From Altererythrobacter sp. (GTDB taxonomy: Bacteria; Pseudomonadota; Alphaproteobacteria; Sphingomonadales; Sphingomonadaceae): 64,000 nucleotides of DNA. A program made the position numbers and the translations under genes. Shown here in pieces: positions 16,466 to 25,861 of the stretch. The notes below the pieces were generated by a model, which was given only the letters and a program-made list of their open reading frames with translations, searched no databases and was not told where the DNA came from. The DNA lies in assembly GCA_016793865.1 (NCBI GenBank), contig JAEULJ010000007.1, positions 248,001-312,000 of the forward strand, written 5' to 3'. Position 1 is the stretch's first letter, and each line of letters begins with the position of its first letter.

Positions 16466-18951
16466 TGAGCTTGCGCGAATATCGCAGCAACGCTGCAAGC
16501 CTCCCGGACTTCCTGCCCTGGGCCGCATTGGTCGGCGAAGGCGTGGTGCTGAACAAGGACGGCTCGTTCCAGCGCACCGCCCGGTTCCGCGGCCCCGATC
16601 TCGACAGCGCCACGCCGGCCGAGCTGGTCGCCACGACATCGAGATTGAACAGCTCTCTTCGCCGGCTCGGCTCCGGCTGGGCGATCTTCGTCGAGGCGCA
16701 GCGCTCGCCCGCGCTCGACTATCCCGAAGCTGCATTTCCCGATCCCGTGTCGGAGCTGGTTGAGTTCGAGCGCCGCGAGCAATTCCGTGAGGAAGGCGCG
16801 CACTTCGAGAGCCGCTACTTCCTGACCCTGCTGTGGATGCCCCCGGCCGAGGAAGCGGCGCGCGCCGAAGGGTGGCTATACGAGGGCCGGTCCACCAGCG
16901 GCGTCGATCCTTGGGAGGTGCTGAAAGGCTTTACCGATCGCAGCGACCGCGTGCTCAACCTGGTCGAAGGCTTCGTGCCAGAGGTCCGCTGGCTCAATGA
17001 CGCCGAGACGCTGACCTATCTTCACAGCACCGTCTCGACCCGCCGCCAGCGGGTGCGCGTGCCGGAAACGCCGATGCACCTCGACGCGCTTTTGGCCGAC
17101 GAGCCGCTGACTGGCGGCCTCGAACCTAAGCTCGGCGATCATCACCTCCGCACGCTCACCATCGTCGGCTTTCCCACCGTCACGTTCCCCGGCTTGCTGG
17201 ACGAGCTGAATCGGCTCGCCTTTGAGTATCGCTGGGCAACCCGCGCGATCATGCTCGACAAGACCGACGCGACCAAGCTGCTGAGCCGCATCCGCCGCCA
17301 GTGGTTCGCCAAGCGCAAGAGCGTCATGGCGATCTTGAAGGAAGTGATGACCAACGAGGCGTCGGTCCTCGTGGACAGCGACGCCTCGAACAAGGCGGCC
17401 GACGCCGACACCGCCCTGCAGGAGCTGGGCGCCGATTATGCCGGCATGGCCTATGTCACCGCGACGGTGACGGTGTGGGACCGCGATCCCGCCATCGCCG
17501 CCGAGAAGCTGCGGCTGGTCGAGAAGGTCGTTCAGGGCCGCGACTTCAACGTCATCCCCGAGGGCATGAACGCGATCGAGGCGTGGCTGGGGTCTCTGCC
17601 CGGCCACACCTACGCCAACGTCCGCCAACCCCCGATTTCCACCATCAATCTCGCCCACCTGATCCCCCTGTCAGCAGTATGGGCGGGGCCGGAACGGGAC
17701 GAGCATTTCGGTGCGCCCCCCTTGCTTTATGGCAAGACCGAAGGCTCGACCCCGTTCCGGTTTTCCCTTCACGTCGGCGATGTCGGCCACGCGCTGATCG
17801 TCGGTCCGACCGGCGCCGGCAAGTCGGTGCTGCTCGCGCTGATGGCGATGCAGTTCCGCCGCTACGAGAACGGCCAGGTCTTCGCCTTCGATTTCGGCGG
17901 CAGCATCCGCGCCGCTGCGATCGGCATGGGCGGCGACTGGCAAGATCTCGGCGGGATGCTTGCCGACGAGGCCGGCGACGGCGTGCAGCTCCAGCCGCTC
18001 GCCCATATCGACGATCCGGCCGAGCGCGCATGGGCGACCGAATGGCTCGCGGCGATCCTCGCTTCAGAAGGCGTCGCGGTCGATCCACAGGCCAAAGAGC
18101 ATCTGTGGTCGGCGCTCGGTTCGCTCGCCAGCGCGCCCGTGCCGGAACGCACGCTGACCGGACTCGCCGTGCTACTCCAGAGCCAGCAGCTCAAACAGGC
18201 ACTCGCGTCTTACTGCATCGGCGGACCGTGGGGCCGGTTGCTCGACGCCGAGGCCGAACGGCTCGGCGAGGCGTCGGTTCAGGCGTTCGAGACCGAAGGC
18301 CTGGTCGGCGCCGGATCGGCCGCCGCCGTCCTGTCCTACCTGTTCCACCGGATCGAAGGCCGGCTGGACGGTTCGCCGACGCTCATCATCATCGACGAGG
18401 GCTGGCTGGTTCTCGATAGCCCGGACTTCGCCGCGCAGCTCCGCGAATGGTTGAAAACGCTGCGCAAGAAGAACGCCAGCGTCGTGTTCGCCACGCAGAG
18501 CCTCGCCGACATCGGAACCTCGAACATCGCGCCGGCCATCATCGAGAGCTGCCCGACGCGCATCTTCCTCCCGAACGAACGCGCGGCCGAGCCGCAGATC
18601 GCCGCCATCTACGAGCGCTTCGGGCTCAACGCCCGGCAGATCGAAATCCTCAGCCGGGCCACACCCAAGCGCGATTACTACTGCCAGTCGCGCCGTGGCA
18701 ACCGGCTGTTCGAGCTGGGACTCGGCGAAATCGCACTGGCCTTTGCCGCCGCTTCTTCCAAGACCGATCAGCTCCGCATCGCCGAACTGGTCGAGACCCA
18801 CGGCCGCGAGCGCTTCGCCGCCGAATGGCTGCGCCATCGCGGCCTCGCCTGGGCGGTCGATCTTCTTCCCGAACCCCAACCCGATCCGCTGGCCGGTCGC
18901 CGGGAAGATGCCGGCCAGCTCCCCCTTGCCTTGAAGGACACGAACACATGA
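16462..18951 (+). CDS. trbE: TrbE, VirB4-type ATPase
   Basis: 829 residues from ATG 16462 (overlapping the trbD stop; the next codon is also ATG). N-terminal CagE/TrbE domain, then Walker A VGPTGAGKSVLLALMAM at about residue 447 and Walker B TLIIIDEGWLVLDSPDF near 640, followed by the VFATQSLADI motif. The largest ATPase of the channel, powering pilus assembly and substrate transfer at the inner membrane. Length and motif spacing match intact homologues. Confidence 0.95.
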   Translation: MMSLREYRSNAASLPDFLPWAALVGEGVVLNKDGSFQRTARFRGPDLDSATPAELVATTSRLNSSLRRLGSGWAIFVEAQRSPALDYPEAAFPDPVSELVEFERREQFREEGAHFESRYFLTLLWMPPAEEAARAEGWLYEGRSTSGVDPWEVLKGFTDRSDRVLNLVEGFVPEVRWLNDAETLTYLHSTVSTRRQRVRVPETPMHLDALLADEPLTGGLEPKLGDHHLRTLTIVGFPTVTFPGLLDELNRLAFEYRWATRAIMLDKTDATKLLSRIRRQWFAKRKSVMAILKEVMTNEASVLVDSDASNKAADADTALQELGADYAGMAYVTATVTVWDRDPAIAAEKLRLVEKVVQGRDFNVIPEGMNAIEAWLGSLPGHTYANVRQPPISTINLAHLIPLSAVWAGPERDEHFGAPPLLYGKTEGSTPFRFSLHVGDVGHALIVGPTGAGKSVLLALMAMQFRRYENGQVFAFDFGGSIRAAAIGMGGDWQDLGGMLADEAGDGVQLQPLAHIDDPAERAWATEWLAAILASEGVAVDPQAKEHLWSALGSLASAPVPERTLTGLAVLLQSQQLKQALASYCIGGPWGRLLDAEAERLGEASVQAFETEGLVGAGSAAAVLSYLFHRIEGRLDGSPTLIIIDEGWLVLDSPDFAAQLREWLKTLRKKNASVVFATQSLADIGTSNIAPAIIESCPTRIFLPNERAAEPQIAAIYERFGLNARQIEILSRATPKRDYYCQSRRGNRLFELGLGEIALAFAAASSKTDQLRIAELVETHGRERFAAEWLRHRGLAWAVDLLPEPQPDPLAGRREDAGQLPLALKDTNT

Positions 18952-19706
18952 AGCCCAATATCCTGCGCCGCGCCATGCTGGCCGGCGCCATCGCCACGTC
19001 GAGCATGATCGGCATCACCGCCGCCACGCCGGCCCACGCTCAGTTCGGCGGGATCGTTTATGATCCGACCAACTATGCGCAGAACGTGCTGACGGCCGCG
19101 CGGTCGCTCCAGCAGGTCAACAACCAGATTCAGCAAATCCAGCAGCAGGCGACCAGCCTGGTGAACGAGGCGCGCAACCTGGCTTCGCTGCCGTTCAGCT
19201 CGCTCCAGCAGTTGCAGCAACAGGTGCAGCGCACCCAGCAGCTTCTCGGCGAGGCGCAGCGCATCGCCTACGACGTGCAGAACGTCCAGCAGGTGTTCAA
19301 CGGCCGCTACAAGGGCGCGGCGCTGACCGGCACCCATGCGCAGATGGTCGCCAACGCCAATGCGCGCTGGGCGGATAGTGTCGGCGCGTTCGAGGACGCG
19401 CTGCGCGTTCAGGCGGGTGTCGTCGGCAACATCGACGGTGCGCGCACCACAATGGACGGCCTGGTCACGTCCAGCCAGTCGGCGACCGGCGCGCTTCAGG
19501 CGGCGCAGGCGGGCAACCAGCTTCTCGCGCTGCAATCGCAGCAACTCGCGGACCTGACGGCGCTGCTCGCCGCGCAGGGCCGGGCGCAGGCGCTGGACTC
19601 GGCGCGGAACGCTGCCGTCGAGGCCGAGAGCCGCGAGCGGCTCCGCCGCTTCCTGACGCGCTCCACTGGCTATCAGCCGGGCAACGCCCGCATGTTCCAC
19701 GACTAA
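18948..19706 (+). CDS. trbJ: TrbJ, VirB5-like periplasmic/pilus-tip protein
   Basis: 252 residues from ATG 18948. A signal peptide ends near ATPAHAQF, followed by VYDPTNYAQNVLTAARSLQQ and a very Gln-rich helical segment (NNQIQQIQQQATSLVNEARN, LQQLQQQVQRTQQLLGEAQR) predicted to coil. In Trb systems TrbJ is needed for mating-pair formation and phage sensitivity. ATGA overlap with trbE. Confidence 0.92.
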   Translation: MKPNILRRAMLAGAIATSSMIGITAATPAHAQFGGIVYDPTNYAQNVLTAARSLQQVNNQIQQIQQQATSLVNEARNLASLPFSSLQQLQQQVQRTQQLLGEAQRIAYDVQNVQQVFNGRYKGAALTGTHAQMVANANARWADSVGAFEDALRVQAGVVGNIDGARTTMDGLVTSSQSATGALQAAQAGNQLLALQSQQLADLTALLAAQGRAQALDSARNAAVEAESRERLRRFLTRSTGYQPGNARMFHD

Positions 19707-19711
19707 CGCCC

Positions 19712-20014
19712 GTGGACAGCAAGCTCCTCGCGCGCATCGGCGCCGTCGTTTTCATCGCCATCGCCATCACGATGACGGCGATCGAGATGAGCCGTGCGCC
19801 CGAGCCACCGCGCGCGGGGCCGGCGGCCGTCGCCGAGACATCGGCGACGGACCCGCTGCTGATCGAGCTGCGCCGCTGCCAGTCGATCGGCGCGGCCGGC
19901 GCGAGTGATCCCGACTGCCTGCGCGCCTGGGCCGAGAACCGCCGCCGGTTCCTCGCGCCCGGCGCGCGCCCCGCCGCCCGCATCGCCGACGGCGCCACCC
20001 CGCAGGAGAATTAA
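19712..20014 (+). CDS. TrbK-like small membrane protein (TrbK-alt type)
   Basis: 100 residues from GTG 19712. One membrane helix (ARIGAVVFIAIAITMTAIEM), then a short periplasmic part with the pattern LLIELRRCQSIGAAGASDPDCLRAWAENRRRF. The paired cysteines and this RC-x-xDC-xAW spacing match the alternative TrbK family of alphaproteobacterial elements, annotated as putative entry exclusion. Unlike RP4 TrbK it shows no lipobox. It lies exactly where trbK is expected, between trbJ and trbL. Confidence 0.78.
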   Translation: MDSKLLARIGAVVFIAIAITMTAIEMSRAPEPPRAGPAAVAETSATDPLLIELRRCQSIGAAGASDPDCLRAWAENRRRFLAPGARPAARIADGATPQEN

Positions 20015-20015
20015 C

Positions 20016-21326
20016 ATGGGCGGCACCGGCGTCGTCGATCGTTTCTTGGATGTCTTCACCCGCTATATCGACAGCGGGTTCGGCCTGCTCGGCGGCGAGG
20101 TGGCGTTCATCGCCACTACCCTGATCGTCATCGACGTGACCCTGGCCGCGCTGTTCTGGACCTGGGGTGAAGGCGACGACATCATCGCGCGCCTCGTCAA
20201 GAAGACGCTGTTCGTCGGCATCTTCGCTTATATTATCGGCAACTGGAACAGCCTGGCCCGCATCGTCTTCGAGAGCTTCGCCGGTCTCGGCCTGAAAGCC
20301 TCGGGCACCGGCTTCACCGCCGCCGAGCTGCTCCAGCCGGGCCGGGTCGCGCAAGTTGGGCTGGAGGCGGGTCAGCCGATCCTAGACTCCATTTCCGACC
20401 TGATGGGCTGGGTGTCGTTCTTCGAGAACTTCATCCAGATCGCGGTGCTGCTGTTTGCCTGGGCGCTGGTCATCCTCGCCTTCTTCATCCTGTCGATTCA
20501 ACTCTTCATCACGCTGATCGAGTTCAAGCTGGCGACGCTCTGCGGCTTTGTGCTCATCCCGTTCGGCCTGTTCGGCAAGACCGCCTTCATGGCCGAGCGC
20601 GTGCTGGGGCTGGTGATCTCGTCCGGAATCAAGGTGCTGGTGCTTGCCGTCATCGTCGGCATCGGCTCGACCTTGTTCGACGAGTTTCGCGCCGGCTTCG
20701 GCGGCGCGCAGCCGAGCATCGAAGATGCGATGGCCGTCGCGCTGGCCTCGCTATGTCTTCTCGGCCTCGGCATCTTCGGCCCGTCGATCGCCAACGGCAT
20801 CGTCTCCGGCGGCCCTGCGCTTGGCGCAGGAGCTGCGGCGGGAACCGTGCTCGCGGCCGGTGGCGCGCTCGCCGGTGGTGCCGCTGCCGCCCGCCTCGGT
20901 GTCGGTGCGGCGGCGGGTGCAGTCGGCGGCGCCGCGCGCGGCGCCGCCTTCACCTCGGGCGCCGCCAACAGTGCCTATGCGCTTGGATCGGCCGGCAAGA
21001 CCGGCCCGGCCGCCGTTGCCGGCGGCGCTGGAGGTGTCGGTCAGGCGGCGGTCGGTGCCGCCCTGTCACCGCTCCGCAAGGCGGCCGCCTCGCTCAAGGA
21101 CAGCTACCGTTCCGGTGGACGTGCGGCCGTCACCGCCACGGGCGGGACCATCTCGGGGGGCAGCTCCACGCCATCGCCGGACGCGCCGGCCGGCGCGCCC
21201 GCCTGGGCGTCCGCGATGAAGAACCGCCAGACCATGACCCACGGCGCGACCATCGCCGCCCATACGCTGCGCTCCGGCGACGGCGGCGGCAGCGGCGCAT
21301 CCGTCGATACCAGCCAGAAGGATTGA
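20016..21326 (+). CDS. trbL: TrbL, VirB6-type polytopic membrane protein
   Basis: 436 residues from ATG 20016. GVVDRFLDVFTRYIDSGFGL is the usual TrbL start. At least five hydrophobic segments follow between residues 30 and 270, including LLFAWALVILAFFILSIQLF and VLVLAVIVGIGSTLF. An Ala/Gly-rich tail (GAAAGTVLAAGGALAGGAAA and on) ends the protein, typical of the family. Forms the inner-membrane part of the DNA channel. It follows the TrbK-like gene directly. Confidence 0.93.
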   Translation: MGGTGVVDRFLDVFTRYIDSGFGLLGGEVAFIATTLIVIDVTLAALFWTWGEGDDIIARLVKKTLFVGIFAYIIGNWNSLARIVFESFAGLGLKASGTGFTAAELLQPGRVAQVGLEAGQPILDSISDLMGWVSFFENFIQIAVLLFAWALVILAFFILSIQLFITLIEFKLATLCGFVLIPFGLFGKTAFMAERVLGLVISSGIKVLVLAVIVGIGSTLFDEFRAGFGGAQPSIEDAMAVALASLCLLGLGIFGPSIANGIVSGGPALGAGAAAGTVLAAGGALAGGAAAARLGVGAAAGAVGGAARGAAFTSGAANSAYALGSAGKTGPAAVAGGAGGVGQAAVGAALSPLRKAAASLKDSYRSGGRAAVTATGGTISGGSSTPSPDAPAGAPAWASAMKNRQTMTHGATIAAHTLRSGDGGGSGASVDTSQKD

Positions 21327-21329
21327 TCC

Positions 21330-22013
21330 ATGTTCAAGCGACCGACCATCCGCTACGGCCAGACGCCCGAACCGGCCACACCCTATCAGCGCGCGGCGCA
21401 GGCATGGGATGACCGCATCGGCTCCGCCCGTGTGCAGGCGAAGAACTGGCGGCTCGCCTTCTTCGGGACGCTGGCGCTGTCCGGCGGTCTGGCCGGCGGA
21501 CTGGTCTGGCAATCGGCGCGCGGCCATATCGTGCCCTGGGTCGTGCAGGTCGATCAGCTGGGCGAAGCCCAAGCGGTTGCGCCGGCCGAGGCCGGCTACC
21601 GCCCCACCGATCCGCAGGTCGCGTTCCATCTCGCGCGGTTCATCGAACAGGTCCGCGCGATCCCGGCCGATCCGGTCATCGTCCGTCAGAACTGGCTCAG
21701 GGCTTACGACTTCACGACCGATCGCGGTGCGCTCGCGCTCAACGACTATGCCCGCGCCAACGACCCGTTCGCCAACGTCGGGCGGGTTCAGGTCGCGGTG
21801 GAAGTGTCGAGCGTCATCCGCGCATCGCCCGACAGCTTCCGCGTCGCCTGGATCGAGCGCCGCTATCAGGACGGCAGCCTCGCCGCCACCGAGCGCTGGT
21901 CGGCGATCCTCACCATCGTTGTGCAGCCGCCACGCACCCCCGACGCCCTGCGCAAGAATCCGCTCGGCGTTTTCGTCAACGCCCTCAACTGGTCGAAGGA
22001 GCTGTCGCAATGA
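21330..22013 (+). CDS. trbF: TrbF, VirB8-like protein
   Basis: 227 residues. A cytoplasmic N-terminus (KRPTIRYGQTPEPATPYQRA, the standard TrbF opening) is followed by one membrane helix (LAFFGTLALSGGLAGGLVW) and a periplasmic VirB8 domain with FHLARFIEQVRAIPADPV, RQNWLRAYDF and a C-terminal NPLGVFVNALNWSKEL. It links the inner-membrane ring to the periplasmic core. Its stop overlaps the trbG start. Confidence 0.94.
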   Translation: MFKRPTIRYGQTPEPATPYQRAAQAWDDRIGSARVQAKNWRLAFFGTLALSGGLAGGLVWQSARGHIVPWVVQVDQLGEAQAVAPAEAGYRPTDPQVAFHLARFIEQVRAIPADPVIVRQNWLRAYDFTTDRGALALNDYARANDPFANVGRVQVAVEVSSVIRASPDSFRVAWIERRYQDGSLAATERWSAILTIVVQPPRTPDALRKNPLGVFVNALNWSKELSQ

Positions 22014-23035
22014 CCGGCATACCCATCCGCCGTGCGGCTACGGCCGCGCTGTTCGTCTCCGCATCCGCGCTCGCCGGCTGCGCCACCACGTCGGCCAGGC
22101 CACCCGTGATCGCTTTGGACGATCCGCCACCGGCGATCGTCGCGACGCCTGCGGCCGAGCTGCCCCGCGCGGTCGAGATCGTGACGATCCCCGAACCGCT
22201 GCCGCTGCCCGGCCAGTTGAAGCCGGTAACGGAGAGCCCGCGGCCGGTGGAGCCCGCCGATCCGCGCCGCCGTGTCGGCGACGCCAACGACGCCGCGCGC
22301 ATCCAGCCGGTGCGCGACGGCTTCCTCAACGCCATCCAGCAATATCCCTGGACCGAAGGCGCGCTCTATCAGGTCTATACCGCGCCCGGTCAGGTGACGG
22401 ACATCGCCTTGCAGGAAGGCGAACAGCTCGTGGGTCCGGGGCCGGTCGCGGCCGGCGACACGGTGCGGTGGATCATTGGCGATACGGTGAGCGGCAGCGG
22501 GGCAACCGCGCGCGTGCATATCCTAGTCAAGCCAACCCGGCCCGACCTCGCCACCAACCTCGTCATAAACACCGACCGACGCACCTATCACTTGGAACTG
22601 CGCGCGACGCCTGCGACCTACATGGCGTCGGTCTCCTGGACATATCCGCAGGATGCGCTGATCGCCTTGCAAGGACGCAACGCGGTGGCCGCCAGTGCCG
22701 CGCCGGCTGCGACCGGCGTGGACGTGACGGCACTCAACTTCCGCTACCGGATCGAGGGCGACCGCGTGCCCTGGACACCAGCCCGCGCTTTCGACGACGG
22801 GCGGCAGGTGTTCATCGAGTTTCCGGCCGGGATCTCGCAAGGCGAGATGCCGCCGCTGTTCGTGACTGGCGCGCGTGGTGACGCCGAGCTGGTTAATTAC
22901 CGTGTGCAGGGCCGCTACATAGTGGTCGATCGCCTGTTCGCCGCCGCCGAGCTGCGCCTGGGCGATCGGCGCACCGAGCAGCGCGTCCGCATCGTGCGCG
23001 ACGGCGCGGAGACGCGCCGGAGGGGGCGGCCGTGA
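22010..23035 (+). CDS. trbG: TrbG, VirB9-like outer-channel protein with lipobox-like N-terminus
   Basis: 341 residues. The N-terminus ATAALFVSASALAGCATT carries a lipobox (LAGC), so it is probably an outer-membrane lipoprotein, taking over part of the role VirB7 has elsewhere. Two VirB9 halves follow: YPWTEGALYQVYTAPGQVTD ... and a C-terminal LNFRYRIEGDRVPWTPARAF, ending AELRLGDRRTEQRVRI. Overlaps trbF and trbI by 4 bp. Confidence 0.94.
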   Translation: MTGIPIRRAATAALFVSASALAGCATTSARPPVIALDDPPPAIVATPAAELPRAVEIVTIPEPLPLPGQLKPVTESPRPVEPADPRRRVGDANDAARIQPVRDGFLNAIQQYPWTEGALYQVYTAPGQVTDIALQEGEQLVGPGPVAAGDTVRWIIGDTVSGSGATARVHILVKPTRPDLATNLVINTDRRTYHLELRATPATYMASVSWTYPQDALIALQGRNAVAASAAPAATGVDVTALNFRYRIEGDRVPWTPARAFDDGRQVFIEFPAGISQGEMPPLFVTGARGDAELVNYRVQGRYIVVDRLFAAAELRLGDRRTEQRVRIVRDGAETRRRGRP

Positions 23036-24249
23036 CGGACAGCCACGATCCGTCCGTCGAGGATCGGCCCGCCCCGCAGTCGGCCCGCTCTGATCCGGCT
23101 GCGTTCCAGCTTCGCGGCGATCCACCCCGCGTCATGCGGCTCTCCCGTAAAGCGCTCGCCGTCGTCGGCGTCGCCGCCGGCCTCGGCATCGGCGGTTCGC
23201 TGATCTATGCGCTGCGGCCGCCGGGCGACCGGGCCACGCAGGAACTCTACAACACCGACAGCCGCGCCACGGCTGAGACCATCACGTCCGGCCCGCGCGA
23301 CTACGCACAGGCGCCCCGGCTCGGCCCGCCACTTCCCGGCGACCTCGGCCGCCCAATTGTATCGGCGCAGCAACGCGGCGAGAATGTGCCGGTGCCACCA
23401 GTCGGCGCGCAGCCCGACCCACGCGCACAAGCTGAGGAAGCCGCGCGCCAGCGCGCCCGGCAGGAGCGCGATGCCGCTCGCGTTAGCGGCGTTTTCCTCG
23501 GCGGCAACGCAGAGAACGCCGGGGCTGCCGCAACACCGTCGCTGGCCATGCAGGGCCAGGCCCCGCCGCCGCCCCAGCAGCAGGCGACCGCTGCACAGAG
23601 CGATCAGGCTGGGAAGCGGGCCTTCATGGCGCAGGCACCGAACCAACGCACGGTGAGCGTCGAGCGGCTGAACCCGCCTGCATCTCCAAACATCGTGCAG
23701 GCTGGCAGCATCGTGCCCGCCGCTCTCATCACGGGCATCCGTTCCGATCTCCCCGGCCAGATCACCGCGCAGGTGACGGCGAATGTCTATGACAGCCCCA
23801 CCGGCCGAATCCTACTCATTCCGCAGGGTGCGCGGTTGATCGGCGAATACGACAGTGAGATCGCCGCCGGACAGACCCGTGTGCTACTCGCCTGGGATCG
23901 GCTCATCATGCCCGACGGCCGCTCGATCGTTCTCGAGCGCCAGCCCGGCGCGGACGGCGCCGGCTTCGCGGGGCTACAGGACCGCGTGAACCAGCATTGG
24001 GGCAATCTGCTCAAGGCTGCTGCGGTTTCGACCCTCCTTGGAGTGGGCGCCGAGCTGGGCGCCGACAGTGAGGACGATTTGACCCGCGCGCTGCGGCGGG
24101 GCTCGCAGGACACCATCAATCAGACTGGGCAGCAAATCGTGCGTCGGCAACTCAACGTGCAGCCGACGCTCACCATTCGGCCGGGGCATCCGCTGCGCGT
24201 GGTAATCACGCGCGATCTCGTGCTCGAACCCGTCGGAGTAACGCGATGA
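23032..24249 (+). CDS. trbI: TrbI, VirB10-like energy-sensing channel protein
   Basis: 405 residues from GTG 23032. A cytoplasmic N-terminus is followed by one helix (ALAVVGVAAGLGIGGSLIYA), a Pro/Gln/Ala-rich spacer, and the conserved C-terminal VirB10 domain: AGSIVPAALITGIRSDLPGQ, NVYDSPTGRILLIPQGARLIG, VLLAWDRLIMPDGRS and IRPGHPLRVVITRDLVL. Spans both membranes and couples ATP use to channel opening. Overlaps the DUF2274 gene by 4 bp. Confidence 0.95.
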   Translation: MTDSHDPSVEDRPAPQSARSDPAAFQLRGDPPRVMRLSRKALAVVGVAAGLGIGGSLIYALRPPGDRATQELYNTDSRATAETITSGPRDYAQAPRLGPPLPGDLGRPIVSAQQRGENVPVPPVGAQPDPRAQAEEAARQRARQERDAARVSGVFLGGNAENAGAAATPSLAMQGQAPPPPQQQATAAQSDQAGKRAFMAQAPNQRTVSVERLNPPASPNIVQAGSIVPAALITGIRSDLPGQITAQVTANVYDSPTGRILLIPQGARLIGEYDSEIAAGQTRVLLAWDRLIMPDGRSIVLERQPGADGAGFAGLQDRVNQHWGNLLKAAAVSTLLGVGAELGADSEDDLTRALRRGSQDTINQTGQQIVRRQLNVQPTLTIRPGHPLRVVITRDLVLEPVGVTR

Positions 24250-24470
24250 CCAAATTGAAGCTGGGGCCACTCGCCGACGACCGACCCGTCAAGCTGACGG
24301 TGGAACTGCCCGCCGCCATCCACCGCGACCTCGCCGCTTATGCCGCCGCCTTGGCGGCCGAAACGGGCGGCGAAGCCGTGACCCTGGAAAAGCTGGTGGC
24401 CCCTATGCTCGCCCGCTTCATGGCGAGCGACCGGGGATTCACGCGCCGGCGGCAGGGCACGAAAGGCTGA
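24246..24470 (+). CDS. DUF2274 small protein, last gene of the trb operon
   Basis: 74 residues. KLGPLADDRPVKLTVELPAA, then HRDLAAYAAALAAETGGEAV, then KLVAPMLARFMASDRGF is the DUF2274 signature. The sheet-helix-helix layout resembles a ribbon-helix-helix DNA-binding protein, so a regulatory role for the transfer operon is plausible but untested. DUF2274 genes follow trbI in most Trb-type elements of this group; here by ATGA overlap. Confidence 0.88.
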   Translation: MTKLKLGPLADDRPVKLTVELPAAIHRDLAAYAAALAAETGGEAVTLEKLVAPMLARFMASDRGFTRRRQGTKG

Positions 24471-24485
24471 TCGCAGCCACGCTAT

Positions 24486-24794
24486 TCAGTTGCCGAGAAA
24501 CTTCCTCCGGCGCTCCGCGGCATCGACCTTGATGATCGCTTCCTCGGCCGTGGCGCACTCGCCACCGCGGACTGAACCATCACGGCATCCCGCCACCACC
24601 TGATGCGCTTCGTCGATGTGAGCGACGAAATATTGCGTGCCGCGCGCCTCGGCAGGCGCTGCGGCCACCGGCGAAACGGAAGTAACCGTATCGGCTGGCT
24701 GAGTCGGCGAGATCACCGGCCGCAAGACGAATCCGCCCGTGAAGCCGATGACCAAAGAGAAGAGCACGATGATGACAGTCTTGCCCTGCGACAT
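24486..24794 (-). CDS. Membrane-anchored EexN-like putative entry-exclusion protein
   Basis: 102 residues from ATG 24794, with GGAG 9 bases upstream. One N-terminal helix (VIIVLFSLVIGFTGGFVLRP), a Pro/Ala/Thr linker, then TQYFVAHIDEAHQVVAGC, DGSVRGGEC and ATAEEAIIKV ... RRRKFLGN. The order YF-xxH-xxEA-xxV-x-C ... EC-xxA-xxA matches the EexN family, small lipoproteins that block redundant mating, but a transmembrane anchor replaces the lipobox. It faces the trb operon convergently, 15 bp from its end. The assignment is by motif and position, not by search. Confidence 0.55.
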   Translation of the reverse strand: MSQGKTVIIVLFSLVIGFTGGFVLRPVISPTQPADTVTSVSPVAAAPAEARGTQYFVAHIDEAHQVVAGCRDGSVRGGECATAEEAIIKVDAAERRRKFLGN

Positions 24795-24825
24795 GGCGAT
24801 GAACTCCAAGAACTAGTTACCTATA

Positions 24826-25749
24826 TTACTGGAATCTCTTCGAGAAATCAAAGGAGAGCGCATAGCGTGTCTTGATGAATCCTAAGAAGCGATGCAGCGC
24901 GGGATTGCCGTTGTCGTCGCGCCAGCAACCCGCGTATCCGGTCAGCGCCGGCCCTTGTTCGCCGTGGATGGGCCGATAGACCACATCGGGATAGATCGCG
25001 CCGGTCGATCCTTCGCACACGATGCTCACGCCGGAGCTACCGCCTAGAATGCTGAGGACGGTCTCGCGGCTCGCTTGGGTCATTCGGATGTCCGGCTTGC
25101 CGCCCGAGATCGCCAGCCTGCCGAGCAACATGTCGCGGATTTCTGGCCCAGGATCGGCGGCTGGCAGAAAAAAGTGCTCATTCCGAAGGTCTGTCCAATG
25201 AACCGCGTCTCGTTCCGCAAGGGGATGCGACGCCGGCAGCGCGACCAGCATCCGTTCGCTCCAAAGCGGCTCGCAGCGAAACCCGTCGCGACTCGGCGTT
25301 CCCATGAGAATCGCGATGTCGATCTCGGCCGTATCGAGGCCGGCAAGGAGAACGCTGCGATCGGCCTCGACGCATTCCACTTCAACATCGGGATACGCCT
25401 GGCGCCAATTCATCAGGGTTGCCCTTAGATTGCCGGCAGAAACCGAGCTGTTATGTCCGAGCATTAGGCCCCCGGCGCGTCCCTGGCCGGCCGCGCGCAT
25501 CATCGCCACCAGTTTGTCCGCCGTAGCGACCATTGGCTTAGCCCCCTGAATGAAAGAGGCGCCGGCCAACGTCGTCGTAACGCCCGAACGCGTGCGTTCA
25601 AAGATCGGCATACCAATCGAACGCTCTAGTTTCAGGATTGTGCGGCTCAGAGTCGATTGCTCAATGTCAAGCGCACGTGCAGCTCGATAGAAGCTGCCGT
25701 GATCTGCAGCGGCTATCGCGTACCGGAGTTGGCGAATGTCAAAGGACAT
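24826..25749 (-). CDS. LysR-family regulator
   Basis: 307 residues. N-terminal HTH: LRYAIAAADHGSFYRAARAL, then DIEQSTLSRTILKLERSIG and FERTRSGVTTTLAG. A periplasmic-binding-like effector domain follows (LMLGHNSSVSAGNLRATLMN ... IAILMGTPSRDGF). The HTH substitutes Glu-Gln for the usual Ser-Gln in the recognition helix, a variant common in regulators located at the end of Trb operons. No divergent gene adjoins, so the target is unknown. Possibly the last gene of the conjugative backbone. Confidence 0.9.
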   Translation of the reverse strand: MSFDIRQLRYAIAAADHGSFYRAARALDIEQSTLSRTILKLERSIGMPIFERTRSGVTTTLAGASFIQGAKPMVATADKLVAMMRAAGQGRAGGLMLGHNSSVSAGNLRATLMNWRQAYPDVEVECVEADRSVLLAGLDTAEIDIAILMGTPSRDGFRCEPLWSERMLVALPASHPLAERDAVHWTDLRNEHFFLPAADPGPEIRDMLLGRLAISGGKPDIRMTQASRETVLSILGGSSGVSIVCEGSTGAIYPDVVYRPIHGEQGPALTGYAGCWRDDNGNPALHRFLGFIKTRYALSFDFSKRFQ

Positions 25750-25861
25750 TGCATGGCGTCGTTGACATCTCGTTCCCTAGACAGCCTGGATCTGCGGCTA
25801 TGCTAACGTGATCGACCCCACGACCGATTGGTCTATTGAGATAGCGCTTATTGCTCAGGAC

